NCBI GenBank assembly: GCA_027451805.1
Contig: DAIDIF010000167.1
Span: forward strand, 1-38,111
Length of the DNA: 38,111 nt
Direction: 5' to 3'
Origin: Acidobacteriota bacterium
Lineage (GTDB): Bacteria; Acidobacteriota; Terriglobia; Terriglobales; SCQP01
Below the pieces are notes generated by a model. That model was not told where the DNA came from. It was given only the letters and a program-made list of their open reading frames with translations, and made no database searches. Shown piece after piece: positions 31,675-38,111 of this stretch (position 1 is the first letter of the stretch; every line of letters starts with the position of its first letter). The translations under genes were made by a program, and so were the position numbers.

Positions 31675-33003
31675 ATGCTTCACTTGGCGTTGAGTCTGTG
31701 GCTGCTGGCGGCGCCGGCGGCGCCGGCGGCGCAGGCGCGTTCCTTCCTGGGCGAACTGGCAGCGGGGCAGTATCGCCAGGCTGAGGCGGCGTGCGACGCG
31801 CCGGTGCGGGCGCGGGCGCCGGCGGCGGCGCTGCAGCGGTTGTGGGAGTCGCTGGAGCGGGCGCACGGCGCGTACCGGTCGCTGGGGGCGACCGAGGTAG
31901 TGGCGACGGTGCGCGGAGTGACTGTGACGCGCACCAACGTGGCGTTCGCCCAGGGCACGATCGGCTTGCAGGTGGCGATCAATGGCGGCGGACAGGTGGC
32001 GGGGATCTTCATCGTGGCGGCGAGCGCGGTGCCCGGCGTGCCGCGGCCGGCGGCGGAGCCGCTGCCGGATTGGAAGCCGCCGCCGTATGCGCGGCGGGCG
32101 AGCTTTCATGAAGTCAAGGTCACGGTCGGCAGCGCCCCCTGGGCCCTACCCGGCTTCCTCACCTTGCCCGACGGCCAAGGGCCGTTTCCGGCGGTAGTGC
32201 TGGTGGCGGGTTCGGGGCCGGAGGACGCGGATGAGACCATCGGGCCGAACAAGCCGCTCAAGGACTTGGCCTGGGGGCTGGCATCGCGCGGGATCGCAGT
32301 GCTGCGCTACGCCAAACGCACCTATGAGTATCCGCGGGAATGCGCCGCGCTGCCCGACTTCACCGTGACGCAGGAGTACGTGGACGATGCCCAGGCGGCG
32401 CTGGCGCTGCTGGCGGCGCGGCCCGACATCGAGCGCGATCGGATCTTCGTGCTGGGGCACAGCGAGGGCGGGATGGTGGCGCCGCGGATCGCCGCCAGCC
32501 CGCTGGCGGCGGGGATGATCGCGCTGGCCGGCAGCGCGCAGCCGTTGGAGCGGAGCGTGGTGATGCAGGTGAAGTACCTGGCGTCGCTGCGGCCGCCGCG
32601 GGCGACGGCGGCGATGGTGCGCGAGGCGGAGGCGGACGCCGAGGCGATCGAGAGCCCGGCGCTCAAGCCGGGCATGCGGGTGAGTCTGCTGGGCGTCCCG
32701 CTACCTGCGGCGTACGTGCTCAACCTGCGCGGCTACAATCCGCCCCGCGCGGCGGCGGCGCTGCGCAAACCGGTGTTGGTGCTACAAGGCGGCAAAGACT
32801 ATCAAGTGACGCGGGTGGATTATCGGCTCTGGCAGAGGGGCCTGGCCGGCGACCGGCTGGCCGCGTTCCACTTTTATCCGACGCTCTCGCACGAGTTTAT
32901 GCCGGTGCGCGGGGCGCCGTCGCCGGCCGACTACGCGGTGGCGGGGCACGTGGCGGCGGAGGTGATCGCCGATATCGCGGCCTGGGTGCGCACGGCGCGT
33001 TAG
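31675..33003 (+). CDS. Secreted DUF3887/alpha-beta hydrolase protein
   Basis: A 442-residue protein with a signal peptide (residues 1-20, LALSLWLLAAPAAPAAQA). Residues about 22-110 are a DUF3887-like small alpha+beta domain (FLGELAAGQYRQAEAACDAP, TNVAFAQGTIGLQVAIN). Residues about 140-440 are an alpha/beta hydrolase: oxyanion region LVAGSGPEDADETIG, nucleophile elbow VLGHSEGGMV, acid in LQGGKDYQV, and His in TLSHEFMPV. Such two-domain exported esterases or acyl hydrolases are common in Acidobacteriota and Bacteroidota; the substrate is unknown. TAAGAT nine bases before the ATG may be a -10 box, giving a nearly leaderless transcript, and I see no ribosome site. Confidence 0.85.
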   Translation: MLHLALSLWLLAAPAAPAAQARSFLGELAAGQYRQAEAACDAPVRARAPAAALQRLWESLERAHGAYRSLGATEVVATVRGVTVTRTNVAFAQGTIGLQVAINGGGQVAGIFIVAASAVPGVPRPAAEPLPDWKPPPYARRASFHEVKVTVGSAPWALPGFLTLPDGQGPFPAVVLVAGSGPEDADETIGPNKPLKDLAWGLASRGIAVLRYAKRTYEYPRECAALPDFTVTQEYVDDAQAALALLAARPDIERDRIFVLGHSEGGMVAPRIAASPLAAGMIALAGSAQPLERSVVMQVKYLASLRPPRATAAMVREAEADAEAIESPALKPGMRVSLLGVPLPAAYVLNLRGYNPPRAAAALRKPVLVLQGGKDYQVTRVDYRLWQRGLAGDRLAAFHFYPTLSHEFMPVRGAPSPADYAVAGHVAAEVIADIAAWVRTAR

Positions 33004-33008
33004 GGCCA

Positions 33009-33917
33009 CTACTGGCCGTCGGCGCGGTGCAGAAAGAGGCTGCCGAGGCTCATGTCCACGTGGATCAGCGCCGCCCCGCCGCCGAACTGCAGCACGGAAT
33101 CGCCGTTGCTGTCCTTGCTGAATTTGGCGGTGGAGACATCGTTGTGCAGGAAGCCGAGATCCTTGTGGGTGACGATGCGGCAGTTGGGGTGCTGCGGCAG
33201 GTCGAGGTAGGTGCTGCCGACGTTGTCGGTTTTGAGCGCGATGGCGCGGCTGGCACCCAGCCCGTCAGTGAACTCGATCTTGCCGTAGTCGGTCTCGAGC
33301 TTGACCGAATCCCATTCCGGGCGGTACACGCTGAAGTCGCCGACGCCGGTGAAGGCGTCCAGGATTCCGGCGGCCGGCTGCGCCCCCGGCTGGGCGGCGC
33401 CGCGCAGGGTGACGTCGCCATAGATATTGCGGATCACCAAGCCGAGCGAAGCCGGCAGTTGCAGCCGCACCTCGGCCCAGAGCTCGACTGCCTGGCTGCT
33501 GCCGGCGGCGCGGATGAAGACCTTCTTGCCGTCGTAGACGTTGGTGTCGGTGCCGTGGATGCCGAGGATGCTCTTCATCATCGGGTAGCCGTAGTCGCGG
33601 AAATGATCCAGCGGGTAGACACCGGTGATGCGGAGTTGGCCGGCGATCCGGGTCACGGGGAAGCTGACTTGTTGCGCCAGGGTGCGGGCGAAGGCCTTGT
33701 CGGGTCCGCCCGAGTGCACGATGACGGTGAGCTTGACGGTGTCGCCCGAGGTGGTGGCGATGCTGATCGGGCCGACCAGGTTCTGCACCACCACCTGGGT
33801 CAAGCCGGCGGCGGGAACGGTCTGGACGATGGGGTTGAGGTAGGTGACGTGGCTGGCCCAGGCCGGCAACGCGCCGAACCCAAGCAATAACAACATGATT
33901 TGAATGTTTGCGCGCAC
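33009..33917 (-). CDS. Secreted DUF4097-like beta-helix protein
   Basis: A 302-residue protein with a signal peptide (residues 1-22, IQIMLLLLGFGALPAWA). The mature part shows the repeated short strands of the DUF4097 putative adhesin family: VVVQNLVGPISIATTSGDTVKLTV, LPASLGLVIRNIYGDVTLRG, and VKLETDYGKIEFTDG. In this family, 'xxx.x.G.v.v' units stack into a beta helix. The central part holds an unusual insertion (DHFRDYGYPMMKSILGIHGTDTNVYDGKK). It is divergent from the gene at 34030. The 112-base gap contains ATTATA near 33940, a possible -10 box. Confidence 0.7.
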   Translation of the reverse strand: MRANIQIMLLLLGFGALPAWASHVTYLNPIVQTVPAAGLTQVVVQNLVGPISIATTSGDTVKLTVIVHSGGPDKAFARTLAQQVSFPVTRIAGQLRITGVYPLDHFRDYGYPMMKSILGIHGTDTNVYDGKKVFIRAAGSSQAVELWAEVRLQLPASLGLVIRNIYGDVTLRGAAQPGAQPAAGILDAFTGVGDFSVYRPEWDSVKLETDYGKIEFTDGLGASRAIALKTDNVGSTYLDLPQHPNCRIVTHKDLGFLHNDVSTAKFSKDSNGDSVLQFGGGAALIHVDMSLGSLFLHRADGQ

Positions 33918-34029
33918 GGGCGGGGCTCCTGCTGTTCACAATTATAACCGTCCGGTCTGCTCGCGCCGGCCGGCCTGAAACCTCCCGCGGCGTTCCGGTA
34001 TCCTTATAGAAACGCAGCAGGAGGATCCC

Positions 34030-35007
34030 ATGCGGGCAAAAGGGGCGGGCTGGGCACGGCGGCTGGCGGGGTGGGGAGCGATGGCGGCGCTGGCGGCGGC
34101 GCTGGGAACGGCGGCCGCGGCGCAGCGCGCGAAATCCGCGGCGCCGTTGCCGAAGGACGCGATGGTGATCGGCGGACAGCCGCCGGCGGCGCCGGCGCCC
34201 AAAGCCGCGGCCGCGCCGAAGCCGGCGGTCAAGCTGTTGCCCAACCCGAGCCCGGCGCGCATCCAGCAGATCATCCACACCTTCACCAGCAACGAAAAGC
34301 TGTTCCGGCAACTGCTGCGGCACAACTACATCTACACCGAATCCATTGACATGCAGGAGCTGGATTCCAGCGGGAATCCGGTGGGCAGCTACCGCCAGGT
34401 CAACGACATCACTTACGATCCGTACTCCGGGCAGCGGGAAATCGTCTGCACGTTCTGCCCGCAGCCGTCGCTGCGGGACATCATGGTGACGGAAGACGAC
34501 ATCACCGACATGTTCGACATGAACATGTACACACTCTCGATTGACCAATTGCCCGAGTACAACATCACCTACGTGGATCACCAGCCGCTGGATGAGATCA
34601 CCGCCTACGTGTTCGACGTGGCGCCCAAGAAGATCGTCAAGGGGCAGCGGTATTTCGACGGCAGGGTGTACGTGGACGACCACGACCTGATGATCGTAAA
34701 GAGCGCGGGGCGGGTGGTGCCGAACCAATACGATAAACACGGCAACCCGACCAATACCTTCCTGCCGTTCACGGTGTGGCGGCAGAAGATCGACCACAAG
34801 TACTGGTTCCCGGTGTATACGCTGATGCAGGGCAGCATTCCGGGCGGTCCGGGGGCGCCGGGGATTCCGATGAAGATGGTGATTCAGTTCACAAAATACA
34901 AGGAGTTCCGCGCCACGTCGCGTATCCTGTCGGTGCAGGCGCTGCCTCCGGGCGGCGCCCCGGCGACCGGGAAGAAGAAGACCGCGGCGCCAACGATACC
35001 GCATTAG
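34030..35007 (+). CDS. Exported LolA-like / conserved acidobacterial protein
   Basis: 325 residues, with an ATG after a strong CAGGAGGA. Signal peptide about 1-31 (GAMAALAAALGTAAAAQ). A Pro/Ala/Lys-rich linker runs to about residue 75. A conserved domain follows (RIQQIIHTFTSNEKLFRQLLRHNYIYTESI, DITYDPYSGQREIVCTFCPQ, ITAYVFDVAPKKIVKGQRYF, GRVYVDDHDLMIVKSAGRVV), which looks like the half-barrel of LolA/LolB or outer-membrane lipoprotein-sorting proteins. TTATAG 32 bases upstream of the ATG may be the -10 box. The role is likely in envelope lipid or lipoprotein traffic, an inference from the fold style only. The FAH gene follows after 15 bases. Confidence 0.7.
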   Translation: MRAKGAGWARRLAGWGAMAALAAALGTAAAAQRAKSAAPLPKDAMVIGGQPPAAPAPKAAAAPKPAVKLLPNPSPARIQQIIHTFTSNEKLFRQLLRHNYIYTESIDMQELDSSGNPVGSYRQVNDITYDPYSGQREIVCTFCPQPSLRDIMVTEDDITDMFDMNMYTLSIDQLPEYNITYVDHQPLDEITAYVFDVAPKKIVKGQRYFDGRVYVDDHDLMIVKSAGRVVPNQYDKHGNPTNTFLPFTVWRQKIDHKYWFPVYTLMQGSIPGGPGAPGIPMKMVIQFTKYKEFRATSRILSVQALPPGGAPATGKKKTAAPTIPH

Positions 35008-35022
35008 TCCGAAGATCCCACG

Positions 35023-35829
35023 ATGACCCAATGGGTGCGCTTTCTGCAGGAGGGCCAACGCTGCTGGGGCCAACTCCACGACGGCATGATCCAGGTGTAC
35101 GCGGGCTCGCCGCTGTCGCCGCTGGCGTGCGGTCCGCAGCCGGGGATGGAGCGGCTGCCGCTGGACGACACCCCGCTGCTGCCGCCGTGTGAGCCGACCA
35201 AAATTGTCTGCGTGGGGCGCAACTACCGCGCCCACGCGGCCGAGCTGGGGCACGACGTACCGAAGACGCCGCTGTTTTTCCTCAAGCCGCCTTCGGCGTT
35301 GCTCCCGCCCGGGGGCACGATCCTGCTGCCCAGGCTGTCGCAGCAGGTGGAGTACGAGGGCGAGATCGGGGTGGTGATGCGGCGGCGCTGCTCGCATCTG
35401 CAGCCGGGGGCGGATCTGCGCCGTTACGTGCTGGGCTTCACCTGCGTCAACGACGTCACCGCGCGCGATCTGCAGAACCGCGACCCGCAGTGGACGCGAG
35501 CCAAGGGGTTTGACACCTTCTGCCCGGTGGGGCCATGCGTGGCCGAGCCGGGAACGGGAGAAGGCGCGGCAACCTTCGGCGCAGGCATCCGGGTGGAGAC
35601 GCGGGTGAACGGGGAAGTGCGGCAGCAGGGTTCGAGCGACGACTTTCTGTTCACGCTGGAGCAGTTGCTGTGCGCCATCACCGAAGTGATGACGCTGGAG
35701 GCGGGCGACCTGGTGGCCACCGGCACGCCGGCAGGGGTGGGCGCGCTGCATCCGGGCGACCGCGTGAGTGTGGAGATCGCGGGCGTGGGCCGGCTGGAGA
35801 ACGGGGTGGCCGGCGCCGCCGAGGCGTGA
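35023..35829 (+). CDS. Fumarylacetoacetate hydrolase (FAH) family protein
   Basis: A 268-residue enzyme of the FAH superfamily, which cleaves C-C bonds or decarboxylates or hydrates dicarbonyl acids. IVCVGRNYRAHAAELGHDVP and PLFFLKPPSALLPPGGTI are standard. Metal ligands are in VEYEGEIGVVM (the ExE pair) and in FTCVNDVTARDLQNRD, followed by the lysine of WTRAKGFDTFCPVGP. The C-terminal ATGTPAGVGAL and PGDRVSVEIAGVG fit too. All core residues are present. The particular substrate (for example homoprotocatechuate pathway or oxaloacetate) cannot be told. It shares a transcript with the small gene at 35835. Confidence 0.9.
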   Translation: MTQWVRFLQEGQRCWGQLHDGMIQVYAGSPLSPLACGPQPGMERLPLDDTPLLPPCEPTKIVCVGRNYRAHAAELGHDVPKTPLFFLKPPSALLPPGGTILLPRLSQQVEYEGEIGVVMRRRCSHLQPGADLRRYVLGFTCVNDVTARDLQNRDPQWTRAKGFDTFCPVGPCVAEPGTGEGAATFGAGIRVETRVNGEVRQQGSSDDFLFTLEQLLCAITEVMTLEAGDLVATGTPAGVGALHPGDRVSVEIAGVGRLENGVAGAAEA

Positions 35830-35834
35830 GCGCG

Positions 35835-36290
35835 ATGCCGCCGCCGCGGTTGTTGCGGGATATCGCCTGGGGGGTGGCGCCGCTGGCGGCAGCGGGCGTG
35901 GGCTACCTGCTGTGGCGGCGCTGGCACCGGCCTACGGCCGAGCAACTGGAGCGGGCGCGGCGACTGCGGGTGCACGCGGTGGGGCGACTGGCGGCGGGCG
36001 AGATCCTGGAGATGCTGCCGGCGCCGGGCCCGGCGGCGGGCGAGGACGCGCTGCCGCCGACGCTGGTGTACCAGTACGAAGTCGGCGGCGTGACCTACCA
36101 GGTGTCGCAGGCGTTGCACCTGGTGCCGGTGGCATTCGATCCGCAGAGCTGGATCCCGGGCTGGCCGGTGGAGGTGAAGTTCGACCCGGCCAATCCCGGC
36201 AACTCCATCATCGCCTGCGAACACTGGCAGGGGCTGGCGGCCAGACGGCGCGCCGCGGGCGCGGCCGGGGGCAGCCCGCCGCCGGAGTAG
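35835..36290 (+). CDS. DUF3592-like membrane-anchored protein
   Basis: A 151-residue protein, five bases after the FAH stop. Residues about 8-27 form one membrane helix (IAWGVAPLAAAGVGYLLWRR). A beta-rich part then contains LVYQYEVGGVTYQVSQAL and VEVKFDPANPGNSIIACEHW, matching the DUF3592 theme of a Y-x-Y 'extended' strand and the 'YDPxNPxxS' motif. The C-terminus is Ala/Arg/Gly-rich. Function unknown. Confidence 0.65.
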   Translation: MPPPRLLRDIAWGVAPLAAAGVGYLLWRRWHRPTAEQLERARRLRVHAVGRLAAGEILEMLPAPGPAAGEDALPPTLVYQYEVGGVTYQVSQALHLVPVAFDPQSWIPGWPVEVKFDPANPGNSIIACEHWQGLAARRRAAGAAGGSPPPE

Positions 36291-36363
36291 AGCGGGGGCA
36301 GGCGGCATGGTAAGCTCACAGAAACCTCCCGAGGGCGCGCCCCTGGCGTCCCGGACATACTCT

Positions 36364-37758
36364 ATGCCTTCTCCTTATCTCTCTCTTGATGAGTTACTTT
36401 CCGCAGTGACCGGCCGCTCGGCGCGGGTGGGCGTGGTGGGGCTGGGGTACGTGGGCCTGCCGCTGTGCCTTACGTTCGAGCGCGCCGGGTTTCCGGTGAC
36501 CGGCTTTGACGTCGACCCGGCCAAGGTCGCAAGCCTCAATCAGGGCAGGAGCTACATCAAGCACTTCAGCGACGCGCAGATCCAGCAGGGGCTGGCGGGC
36601 GGGCGCTTCCAGGCGACCACGGACTTCGACCGGCTGGCGGCGATGGACGCGATCCTGATCTGCGTGCCGACGCCGCTGACGGAGCGGCGGGAGCCCGACC
36701 TGAGCTACGTGGAGCAGACCGGACGGGACATCGCGCAGCGGCTGCGGCCGGGGCAACTGGTGGTGCTGGAGAGCAGCACCTACCCCGGCACCACGGACGA
36801 GGTGCTGCTGCCGATTCTGGAGGCGAGCGGCGTCCCCTGCCGCGCGCCGGCGGCGCGGGCGGCGGCGGCGGGCGCGGGCGGAGGGGGCGGCACGGCGAGC
36901 GGCCGGCGGGGGCGGGCCTACGTCGCCTATTCGCCCGAACGTGAGGATCCGGGCAATGCCCAGTACACCACGGTGCGCATCCCCAAGCTGGTGGGCGGGG
37001 TGGACGCGGAAGCGGCGGAGCTGGCGCTGGGGCTGTACGCGGCGGCGTTCGAGCGCGCGGTGCCGGTAGCCTCGGCCAAAGTGGCGGAGATGGCGAAGAT
37101 TCTGGAGAACACCTATCGCTGCGTCAACATCGCGCTGGTGAACGAGCTCAAGCAGCTCTGCCTGCGGATGGGCATCGACATGTGGGATGTCATCGAGGCG
37201 GCGGCGACCAAGCCGTTCGGGTTCCAGGCGTTCTACCCCGGGCCCGGGCTGGGCGGGCACTGCATCCCGATCGATCCGTTCTATCTCTCCTGGAAGGCGA
37301 AGGAGTTCGACTTCACCGCGCGCTTCATCGAGCTGGCGGGCGAGATCAACACCGAGATGCCTTACAAGGCGGTGGAGGCGCTGGCGAACGCGCTGAACCG
37401 GCAGGGCAAGCCGGTGCGGGGGGCGCGCATCCTGCTGCTGGGGGTGGCCTACAAGCACGACATCGACGACCTGCGGGAGTCGCCGGCGTTGAAGATTTAC
37501 CAACTGCTGCGCGAACGCGGCGCGGAGGTGAGCTACCACGATCCGCACTGCCCGCACGTGCACCGCGGCCGGCACTTTCCCTACGAGCTGGACTCGGTGG
37601 CGTTCACGCCGGCGGATGCGGGCAACTACGACTGCGTCATGGTGACCACCGACCACAGCGGGTTGGACTATGCCGCGATCGCGCGCGCGGCCCAGTTGCT
37701 GGTGGATACCCGGAACGTGACCCGCGGGATGGCGGGGGCGAACCTCTGCCGCTGTTAG
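36364..37758 (+). CDS. Nucleotide-sugar (UDP-GlcNAc/UDP-glucose type) 6-dehydrogenase
   Basis: 464 residues from the ATG at 36364; an in-frame ATG at 36307 would add 19 residues without family likeness. It oxidises the C6 alcohol of a UDP-sugar to the uronic acid with two NAD, for surface polysaccharide. The Rossmann motif is [13 protein letters not shown] (about 22-34). [19 protein letters not shown] and [14 protein letters not shown] are of the WbpA/TuaD type. [16 protein letters not shown] carries the catalytic C300, and [20 protein letters not shown] opens the C-terminal domain. An Ala/Gly/Arg-rich stretch of about 25 residues (coded 36838-36915) is inserted before [11 protein letters not shown] and is unusual. 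The sequence style favours UDP-HexNAc (WbpA) over UDP-glucose. Confidence 0.88.
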   Translation: MPSPYLSLDELLSAVTGRSARVGVVGLGYVGLPLCLTFERAGFPVTGFDVDPAKVASLNQGRSYIKHFSDAQIQQGLAGGRFQATTDFDRLAAMDAILICVPTPLTERREPDLSYVEQTGRDIAQRLRPGQLVVLESSTYPGTTDEVLLPILEASGVPCRAPAARAAAAGAGGGGGTASGRRGRAYVAYSPEREDPGNAQYTTVRIPKLVGGVDAEAAELALGLYAAAFERAVPVASAKVAEMAKILENTYRCVNIALVNELKQLCLRMGIDMWDVIEAAATKPFGFQAFYPGPGLGGHCIPIDPFYLSWKAKEFDFTARFIELAGEINTEMPYKAVEALANALNRQGKPVRGARILLLGVAYKHDIDDLRESPALKIYQLLRERGAEVSYHDPHCPHVHRGRHFPYELDSVAFTPADAGNYDCVMVTTDHSGLDYAAIARAAQLLVDTRNVTRGMAGANLCRC

Positions 37759-37779
37759 TCCGGCGGCGGGGCGGCAGTC

Positions 37780-37785
37780 TACAAT
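37780..37785 (+). promoter_or_regulatory. Candidate -10 box for gatB
   Basis: TACAAT, five of six consensus bases, lies 10 bases before the ATG at 37796. This gives a near-leaderless start like those suspected for other genes here. The best -35 (TTAGTC, 37755-37760) has a long 19-base spacer and is poor. Confidence 0.4.
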
Positions 37786-37795
37786 AAAACTCAGC

Positions 37796-38111
<316 letters not shown>

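Noticed and set aside
33265-35751. Minus-strand frame of 828 residues spanning the LolA-like and FAH genes
   Set aside because: It is rich in Arg/His/Pro with no domain, and overlaps two well-supported genes with their own ribosome sites.

Overview
The window looks like a piece of an Acidobacteriota chromosome (Terriglobia-like is my best guess, not proven) with the end of an integrated element on its left. The right three quarters is very GC-rich and dense with genes. It carries family types common in that phylum: a CadC-like winged-helix/TPR regulator, an M13 metallopeptidase, DUF4097- and DUF3617-like secreted proteins, an AsmA protein and many short secreted proteins of unknown role.

Region 1, about 1-10340, is the right-hand part of an integrative element. 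It ends exactly at the 3' end of a tRNA-Leu(CAA) gene (10341-10428, minus strand), with a complete tyrosine recombinase (9231-10265) beside it. The left end lies outside the window. The cargo, left to right, is: the C-terminal part of a phage/plasmid-type helicase-primase ATPase; a 1396-residue exported protein built from two interleaved repeat families; a translationally coupled pair of an XRE-type regulator and an RNase H-fold (RuvC-like) protein; a HipA-like kinase followed by a DUF932 protein and a strong terminator; and a possible PD-(D/E)XK-like protein. Base composition is visibly less GC-rich in the repeat protein and the nuclease-like gene than in the chromosome to the right.

Region 2, 10565-14550, is a tight five-gene operon, mostly with ATGA-type overlaps: predicted phosphoribosyltransferase, ribose-phosphate pyrophosphokinase, dienelactone-hydrolase-like protein, archease and the RNA ligase RtcB. 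It joins RNA ligation or repair to PRPP metabolism.

Region 3, 14581-25800, holds an AsmA protein, a 933-residue CadC-like/TPR regulator, and, divergent from it, a run of four secreted-protein genes. Two of these share a short domain of about 50 residues. Next come a secreted protein of unknown role and a beta-propeller-like protein. The upstream region and first 37 codons of that last gene are duplicated, without gaps, 10 kb away at 14581-14776.

Region 4, 25793-29580, contains a PHP-family phosphatase followed by cysD and a fused cysNC. This is a sulfate-activation (APS/PAPS) cluster, and the phosphatase could remove the pAp by-product.

Region 5, 29584-38111, contains an M13 endopeptidase, a DUF3887/alpha-beta hydrolase, a DUF4097-like secreted protein, a LolA-like exported protein, an FAH-family enzyme, a DUF3592-like membrane protein, a UDP-sugar 6-dehydrogenase, and the start of gatB running off the right edge. 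No stretch longer than 300 bases lacks a gene. The longest gap, 5076-5367, holds two hairpins and a candidate promoter/operator.
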